64,000 nt of DNA from Galbula dea (Eukaryota > Chordata > Aves > Piciformes > Galbulidae), in assembly GCA_013399015.1 (NCBI GenBank), contig VWZX01006105.1:682001-746000 (forward strand), given 5' to 3'. The notes under the pieces were generated by a model. The model was not told where the DNA came from, made no database searches, and saw nothing but the letters and a program-made list of their open reading frames with translations. Position 1 is the stretch's first letter. Each line of letters opens with the position of its first letter. Made by a program: the position numbers and the translations under genes. Below, piece by piece: positions 22,524 to 54,600 of the stretch.

Positions 22524-25500
22524 CTAAAAAAAACCCAAACATGCACATTAATACTTTCTGAAGAGCTTCTAAACATCTCAAAATTCATTTAAAGCAGAAC
22601 GTGACCTTCATGATTCTTTTGGAAGAGACATGCAAAATGGAGTAGCACAAGTGAGATTTAATTCGATTTCTCTGGTCTGGAATGACATGTGGGAAGCTGT
22701 TTTAAATCAGCTCTTTTGAAATGAGTCACAGTTGTTAGCTTTCATCATAGCATGACACTAGCATTCAGAAAGTCAGTTCATGTGTCCCTGCAGTGCTGCT
22801 AAGGGTGTGTGTCTTATCAAGTATCTTGACAATGAATTCTCCTTCTCTTAAGAAGGAATCACTTACCTTGCTTATAAATATGAATGCATGTTCTAGTACC
22901 AGAATTGTTCTCAATCCCTCCTTGTTCTGTCCAATCTTAAGAGGTTTTTGTCTTTGGAAGTACAAATGGAGATTTGTCCTTAGCAGCTATGATAGCACTC
23001 TATGATTGTGAAGAGTTTTAGGCATGTACCTTCATTGGCAATTTTAGGGATTGTAGGTATTTTTCTTCAAAGCTGATTAAATGTAGTCAGCAGGGCTTTT
23101 CTTCCAGCCATACATAAAGCACATTGTTTTAATTCAGCAGCTCCCCTTAGCCAAAAAACCTTTACAAGGGCCTTGGATTTTAGAAGCTTCCTTTACAATC
23201 AAAACACTGATGTCTAAATAAAATACTGTAAACATAAACTCTTACCAAACTATTGCATTGATATACCCAGAGGCTGCATTCTTCAGAGGCTGCATCTGTT
23301 GTCTTCAAAGCCAGTAAACTTTTTCCTGCTCCCAGACCATCATCATAGCAGACCATCCGTACAATTAAATAGAGAGCATGCCTATGTAACACATCCTGAA
23401 ACCACATGGCAAACAGAAGTCATTAGAACAGTGCAACAGCTATTTCAGTTTTCTACCTGGTTTGATTCTTTGTTTTACAATATACTTCAGATCTATTTAC
23501 AGGAGAAAAGTATTCCTTGGTAAAATTACAGGTTTTGAGAATTTAGTACAGTGGTTTTTTTTAAAAAATGGTTAACACAGATCTAGCTTCAATTTTTGCA
23601 TCTGTTTCAGAATTGCACTCCTATCTGGACTAGGACTGGCTATACTATGAAAGCACCCATTAGTTTTGCATCCACCCTCACTCACCCTCTGTGAGTAGGA
23701 AAGGTGGTACACTCTGTACCTACCTCTGGCACAGAAGTAACTTAAAATAACTTTTTACTTTTCCAGTATGTCTCAGCTGTTGGAAGGGTACAGACAGGAA
23801 CCTGTTCCCAGAAGAGGGTACAGACAAGATCAGTTGCATTGGGGCTGGGGTAGCCATATGGCTATAGCCAGACCATTTGCAGAGATCTGGTCTGGGAGAC
23901 TTCCATTCTCCACCACAGTTGCAGTGTTTCACAATAGTCCCAACAGTTCTGATCATGGCCATTCCAAAAAGGGATTGCTTGATGGCATCCAGAAAGCAGC
24001 TCCACGGAGAAGGATCTGGGAGTGCTGGTGGACAAGTTAACCGTGAGCCAGCAATGTGCTTGTGTGGCCAAGAAGGCAAGAAGGGGTGCATATAGGAAAA
24101 GTATGGTCAGCAGGTTTCTCCTCCCCCTTTAGTCTGCCCTGGAGAGGGCGCATCTAGGCTCAGTTTTAGGGGGACAGGGAACTACTGGGGAGAGTCCAGT
24201 GGAGGGCTATGGAGGTGATTAGGGTGCCGGAGCATCGGTCTTCCAAGGAAAGGCTGAGAGACAAGACCTGTTTAGCCTGGAGAAGAGAAGGCTGAGAGGG
24301 GATCTTGCCAATGCTTATCAATATCTAAAGGGCAGGCGTCAAGAGGATGGAGCGAGTCTCTTTTCAGTGGTGCCAGCAACACGTCAAGGGGCAAGGGCAC
24401 AAACTGGAACCCAGGAGATTCCATTTGAACATAAAAACTTCTTTCCTCTGAGAGTAGAGGAGCACTGGAACAGGCTGCCCAAAGAGCTTGTGGAGTCATC
24501 CCTGAGATTTTCAAAACCCACCTGGATGCATTCCTGTGCAACCTTATTCAGATGAATCTGCTTTGGCAGGGGTTTGGACTAGATAATCCCCAAAGGTCCC
24601 TTCCAAACCCTACCATTCTGTGATTCTAGAGGATGGATCCATAAACAATGGAAATATATCAGTACATATTTCATTACTAATTAAATAATTTCTCAAACTT
24701 TAGCTGAAATCCATGAGGAACACTTTTGTATCCTGCAGTCAATTCTCTTTTTGGCATCTAAAAGAAATAGCTGCCTATTATGTGCAAATGACAGGACTAA
24801 AGTCATAAAAGACTGAATTCTTTGTATGAATGCAGAGAAAACCTTTCCATCCTGCAACTCGATGGAAGAGGTAGGCACTAACACACTAAAGGAGAAATTA
24901 AATATCAACAGTGACACAGATGCAAAAAGCCAGACTTCGGAAAGCAATGCACTGCACTCAAATGCCAGTGCAAGCTAGGGTAATCACAGAAGGCTTTACC
25001 AGCTTGAAGACAGATGAATGATGGATAGAAGTCCTAAAATTAGCTATCTGATCCTTATCAAAGTATGCAGGAATTTCAGTAGTGTAACCTGCTTTTAATG
25101 AGAGTTAGGAATTTAGGAGGACAGCAAAAACAGAACCCAAAAGAATTCAAATTTTAGTAACAACTACTACATTTCTTCTCGGGCATTAGAAACAAGTGTT
25201 TTATTTTCTGAAAGGAGCAAAGGAAACTTTCTGGCTCTCTTCAGCATATTCAGCCATTGAGCAATGCTATTCGCTGTCCTCATCTGGAGGCTTTTATGAA
25301 GAGGCATTGCTGGGTTGTTGATGGGTCATGACTTCATAAGGCCAAGTATGTATGGTATCTGGGGCTCTGACGGCAACCAGAAGAGAACCACATGGCTGCA
25401 GTACAAAGCTACAGAGCCCTGGGGAAGAGACCAGATTCTTATTTTTAGTAAACAAGCTACATGAAGTAGTGCACTAAAGGAAAATAAACTGCATGTAGGA

Positions 25501-28500
25501 AATGATGCAAACAAAAAATATGTTTGATCAATGAAATGGAAGGCTTTAATGCAGGAGTGAACTCCCACTCTTGGATTTGGAGTACAAGGCTGAAACTATA
25601 AAGAGGAAGACTATCTGGTATTCTTGAAAAAAAAAATCCTTTGTTTTTTCCTGTCCCCAATAACAACAGGAATTTCATTACAAACTCAGGCTGAGAAACC
25701 TGTGGTCTTGGCCACCACATGCTACTTTTCCATGTGAGAAGATGGCACAGCCACAAAGAAAGGAAGATGTGCCCTAAGAGCATAAAGGCTTGCTTGCCTT
25801 TTGTCTGGTGCTTTATCTCAAAAGGAATGGATTTTTGTCATAAATCCAACCCATCCAACTAGGAAAATGAAGAGAGCCCTGACGAGACATGACAGGAAGC
25901 ATTGTTTACTTGTGCTTAAACCAAGAAGTGACATTTTGGTCACACAGATCATCTATCAGAGAAATGAAAGCACTTTTCAACTCCTCCCAAAAAGACAGTT
26001 TGTTGTGAATCACTTACATACTGATCAGATGTGGAAACTTTAATGCCATATTTGGAAACTCCCATAATAAACTCCTCTTCACCTGGAACAAAAGGTAACT
26101 TTCCATCTTGCTTTGGAGGGAAACAAACAAAAGCTTTTATTGCATACAGAAGAACATCAACAATGAAGATATATAGTAGAAAATGTGGTTACACATGCTT
26201 TAGTCCACTGAATCAGCAACATCACTAACCCTGCTCCTATCTTGCTCTGTGGAGTCTGCCTGCCACTCCTCCTCTCATCCAATCTCAACATTACACAAAA
26301 TATATTCAGGGGAATTCAAACTTGCCATTAGGAAGCTTTTCTTTGCTGAGAGGATGGTCAAACACTGGAACTTTCTTCCTACAGAGGTGGTTGATATCCA
26401 AGCCTGTCAGTGTCTAAGAAGCATTTGGGCAATGTCCTTAACAACATGCTTCAGCTTTTGGTCAGCCCTGAATTGGTCAGGCAGCTGGACTAGATGATCA
26501 CTGTAGGTCACTTCCACATTACATGATTCCAGAATTGAATTTATCATGTCAGTGGGAAATTTGGCCCTGTGATCACCCTGGGTGATCTATATTCCACGCT
26601 GGCAGCAATTTTGTTAATTGCCTGTAAAAACAGTTTTAGCATATATTCAGATACTTGAAATGTCAAGTTGCTGCAAGATAAACAAACATTCTGTGCTTTT
26701 AGAGATCCAAATGATCAGCTACCTAATGAGAACTACCAGTTACAGCTTTTAGTACAAAAATAACTACAAGCAACCACAGTTTGGCAAAGATGACCCAAAT
26801 ATTACTTGGGTTCTTTGGTCACAAGTTCTTAAGTGACTGTAAGCAGAAACTTGACCTTTTCCTCTACAGGAAAACTTCTACAGTACTGAAGAAATCTAGA
26901 GGAGATAATTCTTTCCCAGATACTAATCCTAATATTGCTGAAGACAACAACTTTCGGTTGGGATACTTGTTCAGTAGTGACTCATGAAAAGGACCTTTGC
27001 TCTTAGCCTGCTTCTTCAGAATAGCTTTTTGGATGCATCTCCTTCACTTACTCAATAACACTGAACTGAGCAAGACACCTTTTGAGATTTGTCTCTTAAT
27101 GTTGTTTGAAGTAAGCTACTTAATATTAAGTATAAAATCTACAAAGAAAGATGTCAGATCACTTGATAATATGAAAGAAATACACCTAAGCTTCCAATGT
27201 CCTGATGTTGTTGGTATTGTCTTTTGTAAGCCACTTACCTGTGCAACATCTATGTAATTTATCAGGTCCAATGGCCCTTCCAGACTCTTGCTCTCATTAT
27301 ATTTCAGTTTCTCAATGGCACCAACGTATTTAACTCTGAATTCTGCACATGTATCAGAATTACTATTGCTTTGTCCTGCAACAAAATAAAACAAAGCAAT
27401 TCTGAACAATTCCAGAACAGCAATGCTATCTAACTGGTGTTAACAGGGCTAACTTATTAAATTCTGTAATTTTTGCATCAAACACCTAACCTTACCATAG
27501 TATTTTAACTCCTCTCTTTAATGAGCTGTCCTGGGTTGATTCAGAACAGCCCTTGCAAAAGGCAACATTTTCATATGAATCCATAATACAGCATTGTTTA
27601 TACTAAATCAAATTTGGAGTTAACAACCTTGAATCAGAAAACAGAGAAAAGCTGGTTCTACTTTTCAATATATATTTGTTTTAAACAAAGTGTTTGGTAC
27701 AACAGTGATGTGCTGTGATCTGGTGAGCAAGAACAAGTGGAATCAAATCTTATTTCGTATTTCTACGCAAATGTAAAGTTAGAAAAGCAGGAAACAGCTT
27801 CCAAATGGTTCTACCAGATTTAGGCTGGTAACACAACAAAGTTTTTCTTAGTCAGACACTTTACTTCAAAAACAGTGCCATAATCCTAGATGACTCATTG
27901 GTAATACTTTAGAAGGCTGGAGCTATGCATTCATTAGTCAGCAGGCTATCTCACAGATTTATTCACAATTATTAAAAATACATATTTTAACCTTTTCCAA
28001 TTTCTGTTCTTTTATATGAACAGCCATAAAGTCAATCCTGCTCTGCACATACCTGCTCAAACTCCCATTACATACCTGAACTTTTCGTGGAGTCTGTATC
28101 TAGACTAGCCACAGTACTAGACCTGGAAAGTCCCCCAAGACTCGAATCTACAGACTAAGAAGATAAAATAGTATCAGCAGAAAGTTACTGAGAACACATA
28201 AACAATTCACTTTTAGATGCCCTGCCTCAACCCTTTTTTAAAGCTAAACTACTGTTTACGTTCTAATTACTTCAGCAGCACTGCAAAATGGGCAGAAAAA
28301 AACCCAACACTACTTGAAGTTATCTTTCTGCCTCAGTGTAGATTAGACTCATTTAAATTCAGCAGGAACCCTTGAAAAGTCCACAAATATTTTGAAAGGA
28401 GGAGGAGATAAAAGAAGAGAAAATGAACCTTAAGGTTATGTCCAGACTTTTCTGGTACTGCATCTTAACTTGAAGAATTTGACAACTACATGCTTGTCAC

Positions 28501-29085
28501 CAAGGCTTGAAATAACATAGCAGTGCAAGGGAAGTGAAACGGCACCTTGGACAATCCAGAATATTCAACTGATCATCCCAAAACCTATCAGACAAAATGG
28601 ACATATTATTCAAAATGCAGAATACTTTTTAGAGATACTGAGTAACCCAACTAGTACTGCAGAATAAACTAATTTTTGTTATCTAGCACCAGGCACCTTC
28701 TTAAAGACAGTACTTCTCACTACAGAACAAACATACTTTTTCCTCCAAACCTTACTATGTGCTGCCATACACTCCTGTGTTTGTGGGCTTCACTGTGGAA
28801 GCAGTCGTGTTCATTTCAAAATACGAGGGCTTTATAGTAGAGAGGGTCTTTTAAATCTCATAACACAATCTGAGCAATAGTGAAACACCTTGTGGAACAT
28901 GGTGTTTTATTGAAATAACATGCTACTATCAGTGCAAGAAAACCATTCAACTGTCAACTTGTAACAATCGAGAAGTGCTTCCCTAAACAGAGTATATACC
29001 AAATTGAGCTTACCTTGCTTTTAGTACTGATCTCACTGCTTTGTGAGCTGCTACTGCTGTGTCTTTTTTTCCCTTTTCTAAACAT
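22452..29085 (-). CDS. ITGB1BP1: ITGB1BP1 (integrin beta-1-binding protein 1, ICAP-1), complete
   Basis: Six coding exons on the minus strand, in transcript order: 29085-29014, 28154-28076, 27375-27239, 26110-26018, 23395-23246, 22523-22452. They join in one frame to 200 residues, the same length as the human protein. The product is a PTB-domain adaptor that binds the membrane-distal NPxY of integrin beta-1 and also KRIT1, slowing integrin activation. Visible: a basic start (MFRKGKKR, a nuclear-localisation-type stretch), a Ser/Thr-rich N-terminal region with SRSST (the human CaMKII site is Thr38) and a PTB domain from about residue 60 to the end (AEFRVKYVGAIEKL, GPLDLINYIDVAQ, EEFIMGVSKYGIKV, HALYLIVRMVCYDDG, SLWVYQCNS). 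It shares a probable bidirectional promoter with CPSF3. Confidence 0.97.
23246..23395 (-). CDS. ITGB1BP1: ITGB1BP1 exon: PTB beta-5 groove
   Basis: Acceptor GGTTTCAG and donor GTAAGA; 50 codons. It carries the integrin/KRIT1 groove segment HALYLIVRMVCYDDG and SLWVYQCNSL. Confidence 0.96.
23975..24630 (+). mobile_element. CR1 fragment, sense
   Basis: AGAAAGCAGCTCCACGGAGA through AGCCTGGAGAAGAGAAGGCT to CCATTCTGTGATTCTAG. Same subfamily as 44255-45525 and 63219-63725. Located in an ITGB1BP1 intron, antisense to that gene. Confidence 0.82.
26018..26110 (-). CDS. ITGB1BP1: ITGB1BP1 exon: PTB domain
   Basis: Acceptor CCCTCCAAAG and donor GTAAGT; 31 codons, QDGKLPFVPGEEEFIMGVSK and then YGIKVSTSDQY. 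Confidence 0.95.
26305..26531 (+). mobile_element. CR1 3' fragment, sense
   Basis: CATTAGGAAGCTTTTCTTTG, GAGGTGGTTGATATCC and GACTAGATGATC to ATGATTCC. Located in an ITGB1BP1 intron about 195 bases from the 26018-26110 exon. Confidence 0.7.
27239..27375 (-). CDS. ITGB1BP1: ITGB1BP1 exon: start of PTB domain
   Basis: Acceptor TTGTTGCAG and donor GTAAGT. It encodes SDTCAEFRVKYVGAIEKLKY and then LEGPLDLINYIDVAQ. Confidence 0.96.
28076..28154 (-). CDS. ITGB1BP1: ITGB1BP1 exon: Ser-rich segment
   Basis: Acceptor TCTTAG and donor GTATGT. It encodes SVDSSLGGLSRSSTVASLDT and then DSTKSS, with the conserved CaMKII-type site. Confidence 0.95.
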
Positions 29086-29114
29086 TTTTTCATAATTGGA
29101 TCAAGGAAGATCTT
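29014..29114 (-). CDS. ITGB1BP1: ITGB1BP1 first coding exon
   Basis: Start codon at 29085-29083; 29086-29114 is 5'UTR after an acceptor reading CACCTAG. It encodes MFRKGKKRHSSSSSQSSEI then STKSK; donor GTAAGC. The start is chosen because it matches the human N terminus residue for residue as recalled. Confidence 0.94.
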
Positions 29115-30462
29115 CTAGGTGGGAAGAATAAAAATATAGCTGTGATATCATCAAGGAAAGGAGTTCCTGGCAAACACCTGATTAACTGTGTCCAAAGTGG
29201 ACAAAAACTGGATACTGTTAAGGACTCTGAGAGTGGAAGTAAGAATGTTCCTCTTTTGCTTTTCACTCCTTCGTGAGCAACAGCAGAAACTCCCTCAAGC
29301 TCTCCCTAGAACTTCCCTATCCATTGGATTCATCAAAAATATGCTGCTACCTAGTTTACAAAGGTCAGTTTCTAATGTATATAGATACAGATTTAGAAAG
29401 AAGGCAAAATTTAAAATTTATGTTTGCACTTAAAAGCATTAAATGATTTTTATTTGTAACTACAATTTAAGTGCCCTATGAAGTGCATCCAATGCAGTCC
29501 CTGTGATTTTGCTCCCATTAAACAAACACTCCCAAAACAACAACAAAACTCCTCCTCTGAAGGACTACTGATTGTAATACTTCTAAGAGCAGCCATTACT
29601 ACTTATGTGTTCCTGAAAATTAAAGCAAGAAGCATGTTACATTTACTTCCTTAGAACTGAGTTACTGGGAGTTCTGAGAGAAATTCCAGAAGCATTTTTC
29701 TATATCTGCCCTCCCACTTCAATTGCCTCACTTAACATTTGGCCAGCCAGTGTCAAGATGCAGGATGCTGGCTCCTAGTCAGCGAGTGCTAAAATCCCAC
29801 CTTCTAGCTTCAGAGAAGACAAAAGGGGAAGACAGCCTACAGAAAACAGCTCACAGTGCAGAAAACAATGGAAAATGCACAAGGAAGAGCCGAGATCTGT
29901 GATACAGTGCTGGATTACAGTCCCCAGGCTGCTGCTATGTTGTCATTAAGAAAACACTTGATTCCTGACAGGCTAAAGCCGCCCTTATCGACAAGCCTCG
30001 TTTTCCACTACGGACGCAGGAAGCATCGAGTCCTACCTCAGACTCTGGCTCCTGCTGCGGGGTGAGGCATGGAGAAGCCAAGCAGGGTGGAACCGCATCC
30101 CGCGTTTTGCTTTTCTCCTTCCTGAATTAACCTCCACCCCCAAATGATAACCTGATAAATAACAAAACAGCAAACCTGCTTCCTACTGAGAGGCGGAGAG
30201 CACTGCGCCCGCCACCGGAGGAAGGCAGGAGCGTTGCCCCTGTCACAGTAGGCAGCTCCCAGCGGCAGTTCGGCTCCCCCCGCCAACGGCCGAGCAACCC
30301 TCTGCAGCACAAGCACAAACACACACCCATCTTCATCCTCTTCCCCTTCCGAGGACGCTGCGCCTCAACTCTTTCCTCCCAGCGCCGCTGCAGAACCTCA
30401 AGAACCTCAACACCCGGGTAAGAGCCATACTCCAACCCCACTCGCCACCCCCAGCCCCTCAC

Positions 30463-30530
30463 CTCAGCCCACGGCCCATACGCACTCTGCCATTTCCGGG
30501 TCGCTGCGCGGCACAGGCGCAGCCGGGGCA
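30463..30530 (-). other. ITGB1BP1: Probable ITGB1BP1 non-coding first exon
   Basis: A minus-strand donor (CTGAG|GTGAGG, exon edge at 30463) lies in the GC-rich island and could splice to the acceptor before 29114. The transcription start is not visible, so the upstream edge is approximate. Confidence 0.45.
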
Positions 30531-30597
30531 CGGTGAGGAGGAAGCGGAAGAGGACGGGTGCTGGTCTGGGAGTCGCGCTGTCGGGGCTCATGCCACC

Positions 30598-49550
<18,953 letters not shown>

Positions 49551-49765
49551 TATCTGTAGATAACTAGGACATAACAAAAAAAATCTTTTAAATGTTCAAT
49601 TTATTTGGACTATTTTTTAAGAATAAATAAGATTTTTTTCTTCAGTAAGTCAAAGGTATCAATTCTGTGACTGTGAAACTGCTGCGTTATATCAAATACT
49701 GGATGAGCAACCATAGAGCAACTATTTGTGCATATAGAGCATAATAAAATCAGGCAGTGTTCCCA
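49551..49765 (+). other. CPSF3: CPSF3 3'UTR (end inferred)
   Basis: AT-rich sequence after the stop with AATAAA at 49622-49627 and 49743-49748, and a further one at 49920-49925 next to a CR1 fragment. Which is used cannot be read from sequence. Confidence 0.5.
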
Positions 49766-49929
49766 GGTTCTTTTTTCTTATGTGTGTGTACAAGGAATAA
49801 GAAAAAAAAATCCTTAACCTATATCAATGCAGAATTTAAAAATATTTTTTGTATATATTTTTGAAGATTAAGGACCAGTTGGAGCATAAAATGAATATTT
49901 TGGGCTTGAATATGTTCAAAATAAAGCTT

Positions 49930-50432
49930 CTTCAAAACAGCAATAGACTGGGGAAGAGTAGCTGATGTCATTTACCACCTGGACCTGAGCAAAGCCTTTG
50001 ACACTGTCCTGCACGACATCCTGGTCTTCAGCCTGGTGGAATATGGGTTTGATGGATGGACCACTCACTGGATAAAGAACTGGCTTGACATCTGTACCCA
50101 AAGAGTGGCTGTCAGTGAGTCCTTGTCCAAGTGGAGCCCAGTGACAAGTGGAGTCCCTCAGGGATCAGTACTGGGACCAGTCTTGTTCAGCATCTTCGTC
50201 GGCAACATGGACAATGGCATCGAGTGCTCCCTCAGCAAGCTTGCTGATGACACCAAGCTGTGTGGTACAGTTGACACGCTGGAGGGGAGGGATGCCATCC
50301 AGAGGGACCTGGACAGGCTGGAGGAGTGGGCCCATGCCAACCTCATGAAGTTCAGCAAGACCAAGTGCAAGGTCCTACATCTGCGTCAGGGCAATCCCAA
50401 GCACCAATATAGGCTGGCTTTCACAGCTGATT
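49930..50432 (+). mobile_element. CR1 ORF2 fragment with a long open frame
   Basis: Lies between CPSF3 and IAH1. An open frame of 132 codons (50036-50434) carries the RT segment VTSGVPQGSVLGPVLFSIFV and the box LADDTKLCG. Both ends are truncated and no CR1 3' terminus is present. Confidence 0.85.
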
Positions 50433-50639
50433 AAATTGGTTCCCGATAATCTTTATAGTAGTACTAGTGTATTATTAGTGACAGCTTTACTCCCCAAATA
50501 GTATGTCACTGGGTAACTAGTAAGAGTATGAAGTCTTTTGAAGAAGGTAATTGAATTTTTTCAAGAAAGGATCTCTTTGGAACAGACAAAAATCTTGTTT
50601 TTAAAAATATGCTTTTCTATAACGTGCTTTCAGCCACTG

Positions 50640-51600
50640 TAACTTAACCTACCCGTGGGTTTGTACTCCCTTCGGGCTGCGCTCCTGCTCCCAGCCGTGC
50701 CCGGGCAGGAGGATGGTGACTGGCGGGGAGTTCCCGACCCTTCTCCCTGCCCCTAACTCCGCAAGAGGACGTACTTCACTTCCAGTAATAATCCTTTTAA
50801 GAAGGGGGCAAAGCAATGAACACTGGCTGTGCTGCGAAATGAAACCATTTTTTCACGCGGATCTCCCCGGGAGCTGCAGCCACTCTACTTCCCCCCGTAG
50901 AGGAAGCGGCAAGACTTCCTCCTCCCGGCGGATGTCCGGCGGTGGCCATGGCGTTGGCTGAGGCGGGAGCCCGCGGGCGGCTCCTGCTCTGGCCCCGCGT
51001 CGTCCTCTTCGGAGACTCCATCACTGAGGTAGCGACCTCGGGGTTCCGCAATCTCCGCCTGGTGCTGCGGAGCCTTGTAAACACCCCAGTTCCTCCTACC
51101 GGCAGCGGCAGCCTGCGGACTGCGCCGGGGTTCCCGTAGACGCGCAGTCAGCCGCAGCCCGGCGTTAGAGTGGGCAAGCACAGGGCTTTAATTCATACTG
51201 ATTTCTAAGGTTTTCGGAGCAGCCGGCGGTTTGTGCGTGTGTCCCGGTGCGGGGCAGCGTGGCCCCGGCTTTGCGTGGCCGGCGGGTGCCAAGCCTGCTT
51301 GGCGCAGGAGAAGCCTGTCAGGCGGAATGGCGGCGACTGAGCCCCTTGAGCCGCTCCCCTCAGAGGCAGCAGCCTTCCGGCGCAGCCGGGCCGGCCGCCG
51401 AGGCAGTCTGCGGCCAGGCTGCCGGGGGAAGCCGTCCGTTTGGGACTGCTGCTGGAGAAACCTGCCTTGGCAGGGGCCTGGTACCGTCAGGCGGGAAGGA
51501 GACCGGTAAAACTGCAGTGCGGCCCGGCATTGGTGTTTGTGTCTTGGATCTCCCACGAGAGCGTGCCAGGAACTTTACACGCTTGACGGTCTTTTAAATG
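50640..51600 (+). promoter_or_regulatory. IAH1: GC-rich promoter region of IAH1
   Basis: A CpG-rich block spans the IAH1 start codon and exon 1 and runs about 0.5 kb into intron 1. No TATA box was evident. Several overlapping open frames in this block are a consequence of high GC and few stops. Confidence 0.75.
50948..51028 (+). CDS. IAH1: IAH1 exon 1: GDSI nucleophile block
   Basis: 27 codons, MALAEAGARGRLLLWPRVVL then FGDSITE; donor GTAGCG. Confidence 0.93.
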
Positions 51601-54600
51601 AGATTTAGAACCTTTTTGCAGAAATTTCTAAAGTTCCTGTAAAATATCAGCTTTTACCGTTCATTTGGGGTCTCTGCCTTCTGTGGTGTGGGTTGCATGG
51701 TGGAGTGGGACCACAGAGCTGCTCTGATGAATAAAGATTGGGCTGAAGGCAAAGGATATCTTCAAAGCAGCATGTGGAGAATGAAGGCATAGTGAAAGGA
51801 TCTTAGAAACAAAGCAGAAAAAGATTTTTCAAAAAGGCCCAGTGGCCAAAATGAAACTACTGGCTGAAAGCAGTCAGTTTGGATTATAAAGGGACTACAG
51901 GGTCTGTAGGTATGGTCCCATGTTTGATGCCAGCTGTGTGTCAAGGGGAGGCCAGGGCTCTTTGACCTCTGCAGGGACAGAGCAGGCTGGGAGGGAGGAA
52001 GTGCTTCTGCAGCAGTGCTAGAGGTCATGTGCAGAAATCTGAGGAGGAAAGGTGGTGAGACTGACCTGCTGGGAAGCAAGTTTTTCCAGTGAAGGTCTAA
52101 CCATTTTTCTTGCTTTCAGTACTCCTTCCAGGAAAATGGCTGGGGGACATACCTTGCAGAGAGACTGACCAGGTAAGACCTTACATTTCAAAACTGATTT
52201 CTAGCATGCAAGAAGTCATGCAGTTTTTCTAAAAGAAAACCAACAAAGTTAATAGTTAGTGTATATTTATTTATTTATTGAAGCGAAACTGCCTTAGCGG
52301 TGACCTGTCCTGTAGTGGTAGAAATAGTCAGTGGGCGTTTTTTTCTACACAAAGTTTAAGTGGAAAGAAAAAAATCCTAAATGATTGTCAGGATTGTTGT
52401 TCTGGTTTCGTGGTGTAAGTGAATGTGAATACTACGCATACAGTCTGTGCATGCACTTTCAAAACGTAGAGTTATGACCCCACTGAAAACTGCTGTGACC
52501 TTGTTGTTTCTGAGGGGGATGGAGGCAGAACTATTCTGACAGAATAGTTCAAAAAGTCCCAAAGTTTGTTCTGGTGGCCAGGGGAGAGATGTTCTTGTTT
52601 ATATATATGTGTCTGTGTTTCAGAAAATGTGATGTTGTGAACCGTGGGCTCTCGGGGTACAACACTAGATGGGCTAAATTGGTCCTTCCAAAACTTATCA
52701 CTAAAAATGCTGGTGCTGAGAGTACTGTTGCTGTTACTATTTTCTTTGGAGCTAATGACAGTGCTTTGAAAGGTATGGTAGCTTGTCTTTTTCTTGGTTT
52801 GTTTTTTTTGATTTTTTTCCCCATCTCTGTGATGTGTTCTCCTAACAGTTTTAAAGTTCAGTAGAACAGGTAGAACATTACACAGACTCTTCCTGTTTCT
52901 TCTCTATGAACTGATTGCCCTCTTCGCTTTTACAATGGGTTGTTCTCAGCCATCTTATTTGTATTTAAACCATGCAGTGTCTTCATTTTCTCTCTCTCAC
53001 CATGTTTTTATATTAAAAGTAAGTTTTAGGGTGCTTAAGAATTAGTTGTATGTCTGTCACCTAAGTTTGGAGTTGGGCATCTACCTGAATTTTCTGCCTT
53101 GAAAGCAGTCTGGTGAGTTCTTGGCAGATAAGTTGAGGAAATGAGTGAATTCCATTTGGATTCTCTTTTAAGATAAACATAGCAGCATGCAGAGCTAGTC
53201 TAATCAAAATGGTAACATCAGTGCATGAAGGACTGACTGTACATCCATGAGAACTTCCAAAATTTTCTCTGTATCCATGAGAATTAAAAAACATATATTG
53301 AGCAATGACTTTTTCTTACCACACCTCTTGAATCAATGATGGAGGTGAGCTGCATACTGAGAGTGCATGCCCACATTCATATTCTGTGTGAAAAGCACAT
53401 TGTGTTGTGTAGTTAATCTGTAAGCAGTTTAACATCGCTCGTTCATGTGCTCCGTCCCCTAACAGATCTAAACCCTAAGCAACACGTTCCTTTGGAGGAA
53501 TATGCTGCAAACTTAAAGAGCATGATACAGTATCTGAAGTCAGTGGATATTACTGAAGACAGGATTGTTTTGATTACACCACCACCTCTTCAGGAATCAG
53601 CGTGGGAAAAGGCCTGTCTTGCCAAAGGTAAAAGAGTTATGTGAACAGGCAGAATTTCTGCATGTTACTGGCAGATTGTGAGTTACTGATCCCAGGCTGA
53701 CAAATGGTTAGCTTTGTGCTTGTGCCACATTGCAGCTGTGCTCTTTGAGTTGATGGAGGATGACTGCTAGCTGTTTTGCTAAACAGCTTTTGGATAAGCT
53801 TGTGGAGTAAGCTAATTGGTAACATCCTTTTAAAAGTGGTGATTGATCTGTTCATGCATAAAACTGGCAGAAGTGGCTGCCCTTTGAGAACATAAGTTTT
53901 ACTGAGATGTCCTAGGCAGACTGTCATGTTCTAGCAGCTTCCAAAATAGCATGAATAGAGGAAGAAATCTTGGCATTGTGTGCCTTAGAAAATTTGATAA
54001 TATTGACAGCATATTTCACATCTGTTCAGATAAGCAGGAATATCCCAGCCAGGTTTATTTTAAATTTAAATTTTAAAAACTTCCAGAAAATATAATATGC
54101 TAAGGATTTCAATAAAAGTACCTGAAAAATAAGCAAGAGGTGTGTAAATAGTTTCTCATTATGTGATTTGAGCCAACTCTAAAAATAGAAACATAACAGC
54201 ACTGCTTGCTTTGTGTTACTCAGCTGCTGGAAATTGCCATTATCCTCTGCCTCCAGCAGCGACAGTTTGTACCTCCTGAGAACATGTCCTCTTTCCTGTT
54301 GGGACAGCTTATCCACATCTTACACATTTGTAGAAGACTTTTGAGTTACACTCAGGTAAATACAGAGCTGTCACCTTCGTATTTGTAGGATTTTCCTTAA
54401 TTTAGGTGATCCTGCCTTTCCTGGGTTGTATACTCAGCCAAAGCAGTAACATCTTGAAGGTGATCTCACGTTTAACCTGCATTAGATAGACTGTGTTATT
54501 GCAGGACTTTGCATTAGGGGTTTGGTGTGCAGCAGGGATCACTGTGCAGAACAGGGTTTGGACTATGTTGATTTTCAGTCTCATCCAGCAGGATAGTTTT

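Noticed and set aside
51188..51597. Several overlapping 90-120 codon frames downstream of IAH1 exon 1
   Set aside because: They occur in three or more frames at once in a CpG-rich stretch, as expected by chance; the region is IAH1 intron 1.
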